From positions 109,489 to 173,488 of the forward strand of contig NZ_BMCT01000011.1 of assembly GCF_014635325.1 (NCBI RefSeq): a DNA stretch of 64,000 nucleotides, given 5' to 3'. The translations under genes were made by a program, and so were the position numbers. Position 1 is the stretch's first letter. Each line of letters starts with the position of its first letter. The notes under the pieces were generated by a model. That model ran no database searches, was not told where the DNA came from, and saw only the letters and a program-made list of their open reading frames with translations. This DNA is from Azorhizobium oxalatiphilum. Its GTDB lineage: Bacteria; Pseudomonadota; Alphaproteobacteria; Rhizobiales; Xanthobacteraceae. Positions 18,674 to 27,980 of the stretch are shown here, piece by piece.

Positions 18674-18695
18674 ACGCTGCAACGCGAAACAGCGT
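18674..18695. promoter_or_regulatory. Inverted repeat upstream of ccrA, possible operator
   Basis: ACGCTG, ten bases, CAGCGT. It lies 60 bases before the ccrA start in the divergent region. No known operator was matched. Confidence 0.3.
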
Positions 18696-18754
18696 GATCG
18701 TAAACCACCGATTGTACGCACGAGACCGAATGGTCCGGCAGAGGAGAGAGACCC

Positions 18755-20047
18755 ATGGGCCAGCCAGCCGCCGCCACCTCGCCCGTTTCCGAGCCGGTCC
18801 TCAAGGACCTGTACGAGCTGGGGGAAATCCCCCCTCTGGGCCATGTGCCCAAGCAGATGTACGCCTGGGCGATCCGCCGCGATCGGCACGGCCCGCCGGA
18901 AGAGTCCTTCCAGGTTGAGGTGGTGCCCACCTGGGAGCTGGGCGAGGCCGACGTGCTGGTGCTCGTGATGGCGGCCGGCGTGAATTACAATGGCATCTGG
19001 GCCGGCCTCGGGCAGCCCATCTCCCCCTTCGATGTCCATAAGCAGCCGTACCATATTGCCGGCTCCGATGCCTCGGGCATCGTCTGGGCGGTGGGCTCCA
19101 AGGTGAAGCGCTGGAAGGTGGGCGACGAGGTCGTCGTCCACTGCAATCAGGACGACGGCGACGACGAAGAGTGTAATGGCGGCGACCCCATGTTCTCCCC
19201 GTCCCAGCGCATCTGGGGCTATGAGACGCCGGACGGCTCGTTCGCCCAGTTCTGCCGCGTGCAGGCCCGCCAGCTCATGCCGCGCCCCAAGCATCTCACA
19301 TGGGAAGAGTGCGCCTGCTACACGCTGACCATGGCGACCGCCTACCGCATGCTGTTCGGCCATGCGCCCCATGACGTGAAGCCCGGCCAGTTCGTGCTGG
19401 TGTGGGGCGCGTCCGGCGGCCTCGGCGTGTTCGGCGTGCAGCTCGCCGCCGCCTCGGGCGCCCATGTGATCGGCGTCATCTCGGACGAGACCAAGCGCGA
19501 CTACGTGCTGGGGCTCGGCGCCAAGGGCGTGATCAACCGCAAGGATTTCAACTGCTGGGGCCAGATGCCCAAGGTGAATTCGCCCGAATATAACGACTGG
19601 GTGAAGGAAGCCCGCAAGTTCGGCAAGGCGATCTGGGACATCACCGGCAAGCGCGACGTGGACATGGTGTTCGAGCATCCCGGCGAGCAGACCTTCCCGG
19701 TCTCCTGCCTCGTCGCCAAGCGCGGCGGCATGGTGGTGTTCTGCGCCGGCACCACGGGCTTCAACATCACCTTTGATGCCCGCTATGTCTGGATGCGGCA
19801 GAAGCGTATCCAGGGCTCGCACTTCGCCCATCTGAAACAGGCGTCCTCGGCCAACCAGTTCATCATCGACCGCCGGGTGGACCCCTGCATGTCCGAGGTG
19901 TTCCCGTGGGAGAAGATCCCGGTGGCGCACACCATGATGTGGAAGAACCAGCACCCGCCCGGCAACATGTCCGTGCTGGTCAATGCCCCGCGCGCGGGCT
20001 TGCGCTCCTACGAGGACGTGCTGGAGGCCATCGCCGAAGGGGCGTGA
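18755..20047 (+). CDS. ccrA: Crotonyl-CoA carboxylase/reductase
   Basis: A 430-residue medium-chain dehydrogenase/reductase that reductively carboxylates crotonyl-CoA with NADPH and CO2 to ethylmalonyl-CoA, the key step of the ethylmalonyl-CoA pathway. The family signature GVNYNGIW (Asn77-79 region), the WGYE segment (Glu157) and GSHFAH near the C-terminus correspond to the CO2-binding pocket described for this family. The nucleotide site is WGASGGLGVFG. The start has a strong GAGGAGAGAG site. With ecm about 4 kb away, two committed steps of the pathway are in this window. Confidence 0.96.
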   Translation: MGQPAAATSPVSEPVLKDLYELGEIPPLGHVPKQMYAWAIRRDRHGPPEESFQVEVVPTWELGEADVLVLVMAAGVNYNGIWAGLGQPISPFDVHKQPYHIAGSDASGIVWAVGSKVKRWKVGDEVVVHCNQDDGDDEECNGGDPMFSPSQRIWGYETPDGSFAQFCRVQARQLMPRPKHLTWEECACYTLTMATAYRMLFGHAPHDVKPGQFVLVWGASGGLGVFGVQLAAASGAHVIGVISDETKRDYVLGLGAKGVINRKDFNCWGQMPKVNSPEYNDWVKEARKFGKAIWDITGKRDVDMVFEHPGEQTFPVSCLVAKRGGMVVFCAGTTGFNITFDARYVWMRQKRIQGSHFAHLKQASSANQFIIDRRVDPCMSEVFPWEKIPVAHTMMWKNQHPPGNMSVLVNAPRAGLRSYEDVLEAIAEGA

Positions 20048-20051
20048 CCTT

Positions 20052-21122
20052 TCAGGCCACCGCCGGCTCGCGGGCCGTGCGGTTGCGGCCCTCGGCCTTG
20101 GCGGCATAGAGGGCGCGGTCCACGCGGTGGAGCGCGTCCTCGGGCCTGCCGGCGCCGTTCCACAGCATGACGCCCGCGCTCATGGTCAGCTTCACGCCAT
20201 TGATGTTGAGGCGGGCGACAGCGTCGCGGACGCGCTCGGCGAGGTCGTGCGCGTCGGTCAGTGTGGGGCGGCCGCACAGCAGCAGGAATTCGTCGCCACC
20301 CCAGCGTCCGGCCAGATCCCCCGGTCCCAGCTGCCCGGCGATGCTTTCGGCCACCGCCTCCAGCACCCGGTCGCCCACGAGATGGCCGTTGGTGTCGTTG
20401 ATGGCCTTGAAGTGGTCCACATCCATGAGGATGAGGCCGATCGACCGCAAGGCCGTCGTCTCGCCGGCGGCGACGTTGCCGAGAATGCGCTCAAGGCCGC
20501 GCCGGTTGGCGATGCCGGTGAGCGCATCGGTGAAGGCCACGCCTTCCAGGACCGCCGCATGGGCGCGGGCGTCGTCGAACGCCATGGTCGTCACCACGAA
20601 CAGCGACATGGACACCAGCACCACCAGATGCACCGCATAGGCATTGATCACCAGCGAGCTGATCATATGGTCGGTGTCGGAAAACTCGCCGCGTAGCGCC
20701 ATGAAGATCAGCGGGATGGTGGCGAGCACGAAGACGATGACGCCGGCCACCACCGCCTCCCATTTGCGGAACATCACGAAGGCCGCGATGTAGAGCATGG
20801 GCATCCATTGCAGGGTATTGGAGATGACGTAGAGCTGGGTGTCCGCATCGAAGGCGGTGAAGAAGGACACCATCAGGATGCAGTAGGAAGCGAAGCTCAG
20901 ATACGCGAGCCATTCCGCCGCCCGGTGCCATCGCGGCAGAAGCACCATCACCCCCAGCGCCGTGCCGAGCGCGGTCAGAAGCACCGGATAGGCGACGCGG
21001 TCGATCCGCGTGATCAGCCCGGCGCGGGTCTCGAACGTCCAGAGGCAGATGACGGCAATGCAGCCGATGGCTGTCAGGATGCGGCAGATCAACTGGCGTT
21101 GACGGCCGAGCTTCTGTTCCAT
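20052..21122 (-). CDS. Membrane-bound diguanylate cyclase (GGDEF)
   Basis: A 356-residue protein with about six hydrophobic helices in residues 10-195, then a GGDEF domain. The active-site motif is intact (RWGGDEF), preceded by the usual DVDHFKAIND metal-binding stretch and FTDALTGIANRR. It should make cyclic di-GMP from GTP at the inner membrane; the sensory signal is unknown. No EAL domain is present. The ATG at 21122 has GGGAAGGG upstream and is chosen over a longer frame. It ends only five bases from the convergent ccrA stop. Confidence 0.9.
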   Translation of the reverse strand: MEQKLGRQRQLICRILTAIGCIAVICLWTFETRAGLITRIDRVAYPVLLTALGTALGVMVLLPRWHRAAEWLAYLSFASYCILMVSFFTAFDADTQLYVISNTLQWMPMLYIAAFVMFRKWEAVVAGVIVFVLATIPLIFMALRGEFSDTDHMISSLVINAYAVHLVVLVSMSLFVVTTMAFDDARAHAAVLEGVAFTDALTGIANRRGLERILGNVAAGETTALRSIGLILMDVDHFKAINDTNGHLVGDRVLEAVAESIAGQLGPGDLAGRWGGDEFLLLCGRPTLTDAHDLAERVRDAVARLNINGVKLTMSAGVMLWNGAGRPEDALHRVDRALYAAKAEGRNRTAREPAVA

Positions 21123-21262
21123 GCGGGCCCTTCCCAAGTACCGCCCAGATGGCAGAAATCGGCGGCGACGTCCATAAAGTAAGGCAAGCTTCCCTAACAC
21201 CGAAGCGGGCAGGCGCCTTCACATGATGGACAGTGCCGCCGATTGGCGGCACAAGCCCGCCC

Positions 21263-22489
21263 ATGATTTCCCAAGCGCCCCGCGATCCTGACACCCCCGT
21301 GGCGATCATCGGTGCCGGCCCGGCCGGACTCATGGCAGCCTCGCATCTGGCGGCGGCCGGCGTGCGGGTCCGGCTGTTCGACCGCATGCCGGCGCCGGCG
21401 CGCAAATTCCTCATGGCCGGGCGAGGTGGGCTCAACCTCACCCATTCCGAGCCGCTGGACCGCTTCCTGACGCGCTACGGCCCCGCCGCCGACCATCTCG
21501 CACCCGCCATCCACGCCTTTCCGCCCGAGGCCCTGCGGGCGTTTGTGGAGGACTTGGGCGAACCGACCTTCGTCGGTTCCAGCGGGCGGGTGTTTCCGAA
21601 GAGCTTCAAGGCCTCGCCCTTGCTGCGCGCCTGGCTGCGACGGCTGGGCGAGGCGGGCGTCACGCTGCATGCGCGCCATGACTGGACCGGCTGGACGGAG
21701 GACGGCGCGCTGTCTTTCCGCACGCCCGAGGGGACCGTCACGGTTAGGCCGCGCGCGACCTTGCTCGCGCTTGGCGGCGCGTCGTGGCCGCGCCTCGGGG
21801 CGGACGGCGGCTGGCGCGGGCTGCTGGAGGGCAGGGGGCTGACGGTCGCGCCCTTCGCACCGGCCAACATGGGCGTGCTGCTGGACTGGTCGGAGCATCT
21901 GCGCGGCCGTTTCGCCGGTGAGCCGTTGAAGCGCATCGCTCTGTCCTGCGACGGGGTGAGCGTGCGGGGCGAAGCCGTGATCACCGGAGGCGGGCTGGAA
22001 GGGGGCGCGGTCTATGCCCTCTCCCGCATCATCCGCAACGCCGTGGCGCGCGACGGAAAGGCGAAGCTCGCCATCGATCTTCGGCCTGATCTGAGCGTGG
22101 AGCAACTCGCGTCCAAGCTCCGGGCGGCGCCCGAGCGCCTCTCCTTCGCCGAACGCCTGCGCAAGGCGGCGGGCCTGTCCCCGGTGCAGGCCGGAGTGTT
22201 GCGCGATGGCATGCCGGCGCGGCCCGCCACGCCCGAAGCTCTGGCGCGGCTCATCAAGCAGGTGGAACTCACTGTGACGGACACCTGCGGTCTGGAGCGG
22301 GCCATCTCCAGCGCCGGGGGCCTGTCATGGGCCGACATGGCGCCGGACTATGGCGTGCGCGGCCAGCCGGGCCTGTTCGCCTGCGGCGAGATGCTGGATT
22401 GGGAAGCGCCCACGGGCGGCTATCTGCTGCAGGCCTGCTTCGCCACCGGACGGGCCGCAGCCGAGGGTATTCTGGACCATATCAGGTAG
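21263..22489 (+). CDS. NAD(P)/FAD-dependent flavoprotein (HI0933/YhiN-like)
   Basis: A 408-residue flavoprotein with an N-terminal dinucleotide site (VAIIGAGPAGLMAASHLAAAG) and the family segment RKFLMAGRGGLNLTHSEP. The C-terminus reads GVRGQPGLFACGEMLDWEAPTGGYLLQ, typical of HI0933-type proteins (BaiN/YhiN family). The reaction is not known; some relatives reduce steroids, others may modify RNA. A GTG at 21233 would add ten residues; ATG at 21263 is used because it directly precedes the nucleotide-binding strand. No clear operon partner. Confidence 0.85.
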   Translation: MISQAPRDPDTPVAIIGAGPAGLMAASHLAAAGVRVRLFDRMPAPARKFLMAGRGGLNLTHSEPLDRFLTRYGPAADHLAPAIHAFPPEALRAFVEDLGEPTFVGSSGRVFPKSFKASPLLRAWLRRLGEAGVTLHARHDWTGWTEDGALSFRTPEGTVTVRPRATLLALGGASWPRLGADGGWRGLLEGRGLTVAPFAPANMGVLLDWSEHLRGRFAGEPLKRIALSCDGVSVRGEAVITGGGLEGGAVYALSRIIRNAVARDGKAKLAIDLRPDLSVEQLASKLRAAPERLSFAERLRKAAGLSPVQAGVLRDGMPARPATPEALARLIKQVELTVTDTCGLERAISSAGGLSWADMAPDYGVRGQPGLFACGEMLDWEAPTGGYLLQACFATGRAAAEGILDHIR

Positions 22490-22600
22490 CCTGACAGTGT
22501 ATATGTTTGCGCGAAAATAGGTTGAAATTGAAACCTTAGGTAATCGTCCTCCGCCGCATCATACTCCCGCCGCACCTATTCTCATGGCGTGGTGGAGACC

Positions 22601-23767
22601 ATGGCGGACATCGTTGGAACACTCGATTCGGACTATCTGAACGGCACTTCTCCTACGGGTGATGTGCTCGTCGGGCGCGGCGGCAATGATTACATCGCTG
22701 CCCATCCCGGCACGGGCTCCAGCACCCTCGACGGTGGCGAGGGCAATGACACCCTGATCGGCGGCGCCGGTGACGACATCCTGCTGGGTGGCGACGGCGA
22801 CGACAGGCTGATCGGCAGGGCTGGGGCGGACATTCTCGTCGGCGGGGCCGGCATAGACACCGCGGATTATTCGGGGTCGGTGGCGCCGCAGGATGGCGTC
22901 ACCGTGGACCTTTCCAACGGTACGGGGACGGGCGGGGATGCCGAAGGCGATTTCCTGTCCGGTATCGAGAACATCGTCGGCACCAACGCGGCGGACGTGC
23001 TGATCGGCGATGACAATGCCAATGTGATCTCCGTCGGCGACGGCCTGTATGGCGCCGTGGACACGGTGTTCGCGGGCGGCGGCGACGACATCGTCATCAT
23101 CGGCGAGGGCAGCGCCATCGCCGATGGCGGCGAAGGCTTCGATCAGGTGGTGATCTCCTTTGCCGACGAGACGCAGGGCGTGACCTTCTCCTTCGCTGAT
23201 GGAGCGACGGCAAACGGCAGCACCTTCACCAACTTCGAAAGCATGGACGTGTCGGGAAGCCGGTTTTCCGACACCTTCTATGGGGATGCCGGCAGCGACA
23301 CTGTCTATGCCGCCGGCGGCAACGACATCCTCTATGGCGGCGATGGCCGGGACTATCTGCGTGGCGAAGCCGGCAACGATAGCCTGTATGGCGGCAACGG
23401 CCACGACAGCCTGCGCGGCGGGTCCGGCGACGACCGGCTGGAAGGCGGCTGGGGCAACGACTTCCTGGTGGGCGGTTCCGGCTCGGACACCTTCGTGTTC
23501 GACGACCTGAACGCCAGTCGCGACCGGATCATCGACTTTGAAGCCGGCGATGACGGCGACAAGATCGAGCTGTCTCTCTACCGGCAGTCGGAGACGGGCA
23601 TCCATTCCTTCGACGATTTTCTCGATCATCTGACCCAGACCGATCAGGGCCTTTATCTGGACCTGTCGGGCCACGGCGACTGGGCGATCGGCGTGATCAT
23701 CGAAGGCGTGAACATCGCCGACCTGACGTCGGACAATCTGGTGCTGGCCGACGATCCCTTCGCCTGA
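22601..23767 (+). CDS. RTX calcium-binding repeat protein 1
   Basis: A 388-residue protein made largely of glycine/aspartate nonapeptide repeats (GGxGxDxL type) in two blocks, about 30-90 and 220-310, separated by a beta-rich region. Such repeats bind calcium outside the cell after type I secretion. The C-terminal part (FDDFLDHL to the end) lacks repeats and is the likely export signal. No enzymatic domain is recognised. The ATG at 22601 has GGAG six bases upstream and matches the start of its neighbour. It is a tandem paralogue of the gene at 23887; no type I secretion genes are nearby. Confidence 0.88.
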   Translation: MADIVGTLDSDYLNGTSPTGDVLVGRGGNDYIAAHPGTGSSTLDGGEGNDTLIGGAGDDILLGGDGDDRLIGRAGADILVGGAGIDTADYSGSVAPQDGVTVDLSNGTGTGGDAEGDFLSGIENIVGTNAADVLIGDDNANVISVGDGLYGAVDTVFAGGGDDIVIIGEGSAIADGGEGFDQVVISFADETQGVTFSFADGATANGSTFTNFESMDVSGSRFSDTFYGDAGSDTVYAAGGNDILYGGDGRDYLRGEAGNDSLYGGNGHDSLRGGSGDDRLEGGWGNDFLVGGSGSDTFVFDDLNASRDRIIDFEAGDDGDKIELSLYRQSETGIHSFDDFLDHLTQTDQGLYLDLSGHGDWAIGVIIEGVNIADLTSDNLVLADDPFA

Positions 23768-23793
23768 TCGCGCCTCACCGGATGCGCGGGGGG

Positions 23794-23826
23794 CCGGGGC
23801 GGATCATGTGACCTGATCCGCCCCGG
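23794..23826. terminator. Strong GC-rich hairpin between the two RTX genes
   Basis: A 13-bp perfect stem (23794-23806 with 23814-23826) with a seven-base loop, 27 bases after the first RTX stop. There is no T run, so it may be a weak terminator or an mRNA-stabilising hairpin. Confidence 0.5.
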
Positions 23827-23886
23827 GGCCCCGGATCCCAGCAGATCTCTTCCCAACGCATCTCTTCTCTTGCCGAGGAGGACACC

Positions 23887-25026
23887 ATGGCCCGCATCGT
23901 CGGAACACAGGAGCCGGACTCTCTCATCGGCGCTTCACTCACGGGAGATGTGATCCTCGGGCTGGGCGGCGATGATTACCTGGCCGCCTATCCCGGCACG
24001 GGCTCCAGCACATTGGAGGGCGGCGATGGCAACGACACCCTGCAGGGCGGCGCTGGGGATGACATTCTGCGAGGCGGAGCGGGCGATGACGAACTGACCG
24101 GAGGGGCCGGGGCCGACATCATCGAAGGCGGCGACGGTATCGACACCGTCAGCTATTGGCACGCCCCGCCGCAGACCGGCGTCACGGTGAATCTGGCGAC
24201 CGGCACAGCGTACGGCGGCGATGCCGAGGGCGATATCCTGTCCGGCATCGAGAACATTCGTGGCACCACGGGCGCCGATGTCCTGATCGGCGATGACAAT
24301 GCCAATGAGATCTCGATTGCCTATTACGCCGGCTATGAGGTGGTGGACACCGTCTCTGCGGGCGGTGGGGACGACACCGTGTTCATCCACTACGGCAAGG
24401 CCGTTGCCGACGGCGGTGATGGCGACGACATGGTGGCCATCTCCTTTCGCGCCGGGACCGAGGGCGTGACCCTGCATTTCGACCCTGCACTGACCGAGGT
24501 GGACGGCAGCATCCTCACCAATTTCGAGAGCATACAGGCGTTCGGCACCGTGCTGACGGACACCTTCTACGGTGGCGACGGCGATGACGCCCTGAGCGGC
24601 TGGGACGGCCGGGACTATCTGCGGGGCGGTGACGGCAACGACCGGCTTTATGGCGGCAACGGCCACGACAGCCTGCGCGGCGGGGCCGGGGACGATCGGC
24701 TGGAAGGTGGCTGGGGCAACGATTATCTGGTCGGCGGTGCCGGCTCGGACTGGTTCCTCTTCAACGACCTGAATTCCAGCCGCGACCGCATCCTCGATTT
24801 CGAGGCCGGGGATGGCGGCGACAAGATCGTCCTGTCGCTCAACCGGCAGACGGACGGGGGCATCCACTCCTTCGAGGACTTCCTCGATCACCTCACCGAG
24901 ACGGACGAGGGTGTCTATCTGGACCTGCATGGCCCCGAGGCGTGGCCCATCGGCGTCATCATCGAGGGCGTCAGCATCTCCGATCTGACGCCGGACAATC
25001 TCAACCTGGACAATTTCTGGGGCTGA
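23887..25026 (+). CDS. RTX calcium-binding repeat protein 2
   Basis: A 379-residue paralogue of the preceding protein with the same plan: N-terminal leader-like 25 residues (IVGT, TGDV, PGTGSSTLEGG), two repeat blocks, a spacer and a non-repeat C-terminus ending SISDLTPDNLNLDNFWG. The repeats around YGGNGHDSLRGGAGDDRL are nearly identical to copy 1 also at the DNA level, so the pair arose by tandem duplication. The central spacers and termini have diverged. Binding site AGGAGG. Probably secreted by a type I system encoded elsewhere; role unknown (matrix, adhesion or surface protein are possible). Confidence 0.88.
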   Translation: MARIVGTQEPDSLIGASLTGDVILGLGGDDYLAAYPGTGSSTLEGGDGNDTLQGGAGDDILRGGAGDDELTGGAGADIIEGGDGIDTVSYWHAPPQTGVTVNLATGTAYGGDAEGDILSGIENIRGTTGADVLIGDDNANEISIAYYAGYEVVDTVSAGGGDDTVFIHYGKAVADGGDGDDMVAISFRAGTEGVTLHFDPALTEVDGSILTNFESIQAFGTVLTDTFYGGDGDDALSGWDGRDYLRGGDGNDRLYGGNGHDSLRGGAGDDRLEGGWGNDYLVGGAGSDWFLFNDLNSSRDRILDFEAGDGGDKIVLSLNRQTDGGIHSFEDFLDHLTETDEGVYLDLHGPEAWPIGVIIEGVSISDLTPDNLNLDNFWG

Positions 25027-25038
25027 GAGCGGGGGACT

Positions 25039-26205
25039 TCAGCGCCCGCCGGACAGGCCGGGTGGGGCGAGGGGATTGTCCATCAGCGCCGCCCGGTCGG
25101 GCGTGTCCACGGCGGGCACGCCGAGAAAGGCATTGAACAGGCGCTGGATCACGGACGGATCGAGATCGCGCACGATCATGACAAGGCGCGTGCGGCGGTC
25201 ATCATCCGGCCATTCGGGCAGGCGGGTCGGCGGGTGCATGACGTGCTGCACTCCATGCAGCACCACCGGCTGGGACGGGTCGTCCTGCAGCTTCACGATG
25301 CCTTTCATGCGCAGCACGTTGCCGCCATGGGTGGCGCGCAGCAGCTCCAGAAACAGATCCAGCGTGGACGCGCCGATGGCCGCGTCGGTAGCCAGCGTGA
25401 AGGCCTTGATGCGGTCGTCATGCCGGTTGGGGTCCACGCCCTCTGCCCCGACGGCTTCCGCATTGGCCGCCATCTGCTCTTCGGCCAGCCAGCGGGCCAC
25501 GTCCGGAATTTTCCGGGTCGGGTCGTAGAGGCCCGCCTTCAGGATGCCGGCCGCATCGGCCTCACCCTTCGCCGCATCCAGCACCGGCGCCATGGGCGCC
25601 AGACGGGCGAGCCGGGCGCGCAGGGTCACGAGGCCGGCCTGTGAGTCCGGGGTGTTGGCGAGGTCGGTCTTGGTCAGCACCACCCGGTCGGCCACCGCCG
25701 CCTGCTTCACCGCTTCCGGCTGGCTGTCGAGCGTGGCATTGCCGGTGAGCCCGTCCACCACCGTCACCACGCCGTCCAGCCGGTAGCGCATGACGAGATA
25801 GGGATGCGTCATCAGCGTGTGCAGGATGGGGGCGGGGTCGGCGAGGCCCGTGGTCTCGATGAGCACGCGGGAAAAGCGCGGGATGCGGTTGTTGTCCAGC
25901 CCGCGCAGCAGGTCTTCCAGCGCCGCCACCAGATCACCGCGCACGGTGCAGCAGACGCAGCCGCTCGCCAGCAGCACCACGCCCTCTTCCACCTCACGCA
26001 CGAACAGATGGTCGAGGCCGATCTCGCCGAACTCGTTGATGAGCACGGCGGTATCCGCCAGCCCCGGATCGGCCAGCAGGTGGTTGAGCAGCGTGGTTTT
26101 GCCCGCGCCGAGGAAGCCCGTGAGCACGGTGACGGGGATGGGCTCGGGTGGCCCGCGCCGCTTCGGGGCGGCGGGGGCAGGCGCTTGCGCGGGTTGCTCG
26201 GTCAA
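25039..26205 (-). CDS. CobW/COG0523-family GTPase (G3E metallochaperone)
   Basis: A 388-residue G3E GTPase with Walker A GFLGAGKTT, the metal-binding CxCC motif in SGCVCCTVRGDL, the switch residues INEFGEIG, the base-recognition TKTD and a CobW C-terminal domain (about 280-380). Such proteins insert metals, mostly zinc or cobalt, into client proteins. Which metal is not evident; no Zur box was seen. The TTG start follows the DD-carboxypeptidase stop by 20 bases, so the two form an operon. Confidence 0.9.
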   Translation of the reverse strand: MTEQPAQAPAPAAPKRRGPPEPIPVTVLTGFLGAGKTTLLNHLLADPGLADTAVLINEFGEIGLDHLFVREVEEGVVLLASGCVCCTVRGDLVAALEDLLRGLDNNRIPRFSRVLIETTGLADPAPILHTLMTHPYLVMRYRLDGVVTVVDGLTGNATLDSQPEAVKQAAVADRVVLTKTDLANTPDSQAGLVTLRARLARLAPMAPVLDAAKGEADAAGILKAGLYDPTRKIPDVARWLAEEQMAANAEAVGAEGVDPNRHDDRIKAFTLATDAAIGASTLDLFLELLRATHGGNVLRMKGIVKLQDDPSQPVVLHGVQHVMHPPTRLPEWPDDDRRTRLVMIVRDLDPSVIQRLFNAFLGVPAVDTPDRAALMDNPLAPPGLSGGR

Positions 26206-26225
26206 GTTGGGGCCTTCGCGACCGC

Positions 26226-27626
26226 TCAGTTGCCGGCGCGCGCGGGTGCGTCGTCAGACGCAGGCTTGGCGGCAGCGGTCTTGGGCTTGGGTGTGTAGAG
26301 GCTGTTGGGATTGTTCACAGCCGATGACTTCTCGCCCGCAGGCTTTGCAGCGGATGGCTTCGGAGCGGGCTTGGGGGCCGGCTTCGGTGCGTCCTTGGCA
26401 TCGCCGGTGGAGGCCTGCTTGGCCTTCTTGTCGGCGGGCTTGGACGCGACAGGCTTGGCGGGCTTCTTGGGCTCTTCCGGATAGGCGGTTTCCAGCGGCA
26501 GCGGCGCGCCACGGGGGCCGATGAAGACTTCCACCGGAGGCATGGAGGGCGGCAGGGTCTGCAGCAGGGCCGCACCGGGGTTCTTGCCGGAGAAGCCGGC
26601 CGCGGCAGCTGCCTGCGTGGCGTAGGAAGAGGCCGTGCCGCCATTGCCGAAGATGGCGTCGTCCTCATTCTCGGCGGCCAGCTGGCCGCGCTTGCCGCCG
26701 CAGATATAGGGCTTCATGTCGGTGGGCTCGCCGCCGGTGTCGGCGATGCTGGCAAGCGTCGGGGCCGCCGAGCCGAAGATGGACCAGGACGGCTGGAACC
26801 CCTTCTCGAACAGCATGGCGGCCTGCTCGGTGCGGGTCACGGCCGAGGGGGCGCCGAGGATGACGGCGATGAGGCGCTTGTTGCCGCGCGTGGCGGTGGC
26901 CACCAGATTGAAGCCCGAGGAGCAGATGAAGCCGGTCTTCATGCCGTCCGCGCCGGGATAGCGGTCGATCAGGCGGTTGTAGTTCCGGTACACCGTCTTG
27001 CCGAGCTTCATGGCCGGGATGCGGAACAGGGTTTCCTGCTCCGGGAAATGATAGATCAGCGCGCGGGCCAGCATCGCCATGTCACGGGCGGTGGTATACT
27101 GCTCCGGGTCCGGCAGGCCGTTGGGATTGTTGTAGTGGGTGCCGTGCATGCCCAGGCGCTGGGCCATGACGTTCATTTCGTCGGAGAACGCCGGCACACT
27201 GCCGGCCACGCCCTCGGCGATGACCACGGCCATGTCGTTGGCCGACTTCACCATGAGCATGCGCAGGGCATTCTCCAGCGTCACCTGCGTGCCGGCCTTG
27301 AAGCCCATCTTGCTGGGCTGCTGCGCGGCGGCGAGCGGGGAGACGGTGAGGAGGGTGTCGAAGGTCATCCGGCCTTCCTTCACCGCGTCGAGCGCCACAT
27401 AGACGGTCATCAGCTTGGTGATGGAGGCGGGATACCAGGGCTTGCCGGCATCCTGCTGTTCGAGCACGCGGCCGGTATCGGCTTCCACCAGCAGCACGGG
27501 GGCGGCGGAAGCGGCGGTCGCGGTGAGGCAGGCCACGGCGGCCGGCAGCAGAAGGCGGCGCGTAAGATCGCGCGAGGACGACATGGCAGCCGCTAAACGG
27601 GCGGAAAGGCTGAACAGGCCGGACAA
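26226..27626 (-). CDS. D-alanyl-D-alanine carboxypeptidase (PBP5/6 type)
   Basis: A penicillin-binding protein of the S11 family that trims the terminal D-Ala of peptidoglycan stem peptides in the periplasm. Its three motifs are present: SxxK in PASITKLM, SxN in VKSANDM and KTG in DGMKTGFICSSG. After the catalytic domain comes an unusual 110-residue tail rich in lysine, proline and alanine. An N-terminal signal peptide ends around SAA. The start is uncertain: a TTG at 27626 has a good GAGGGAG site, whereas the ATG at 27584 has none; the TTG is used. Confidence 0.9.
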   Translation of the reverse strand: MSGLFSLSARLAAAMSSSRDLTRRLLLPAAVACLTATAASAAPVLLVEADTGRVLEQQDAGKPWYPASITKLMTVYVALDAVKEGRMTFDTLLTVSPLAAAQQPSKMGFKAGTQVTLENALRMLMVKSANDMAVVIAEGVAGSVPAFSDEMNVMAQRLGMHGTHYNNPNGLPDPEQYTTARDMAMLARALIYHFPEQETLFRIPAMKLGKTVYRNYNRLIDRYPGADGMKTGFICSSGFNLVATATRGNKRLIAVILGAPSAVTRTEQAAMLFEKGFQPSWSIFGSAAPTLASIADTGGEPTDMKPYICGGKRGQLAAENEDDAIFGNGGTASSYATQAAAAAGFSGKNPGAALLQTLPPSMPPVEVFIGPRGAPLPLETAYPEEPKKPAKPVASKPADKKAKQASTGDAKDAPKPAPKPAPKPSAAKPAGEKSSAVNNPNSLYTPKPKTAAAKPASDDAPARAGN

Positions 27627-27980
27627 TGCGGGCTCCCTCAGGCGCGCGCCGCTGGCCAGAGGGCCGGCTTGAAGCGCACGCGTCGTGAACGCGGCACAGG
27701 CGGCGACCGGGAGGGAACGCTCTGCATGTGACCGAAAAGGACGCCCCCCGGCGACGCTGGTGTTTTCCTTAGCCTTTTTCGACCCTTGGGAAAAGGCGCT
27801 AGCTTGCCTCAGGCCCGCTTGCGCATGATCACTTTTGCCGCGCTTCCGCTTGCGAATGCCGGGTCTCGCGGTAGGTTCCTGCCGCTAAGATGTTGATGCG
27901 AAACCGTTTCCAATTTTCCCGCAACCGGCATTCCGCGCTGGAGAAGCGTGCCGAAGGGTTAATGATATGCGGTATCTTGG
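27627..27980. other. 354-base intergenic region
   Basis: Between the DD-carboxypeptidase start and the ndvA stop, both read leftwards. It holds an imperfect CCTTTT/AAAAGG inverted repeat near 27773-27806 and an AT-rich stretch at 27893-27975. It probably carries the promoter of the carboxypeptidase operon. No gene is supported. Confidence 0.5.

Noticed and set aside
22601..25026. RTX pair as cytolysins or hydrolases
   Set aside because: Only repeat and spacer regions are visible; no toxin, lipase or protease motifs were found.
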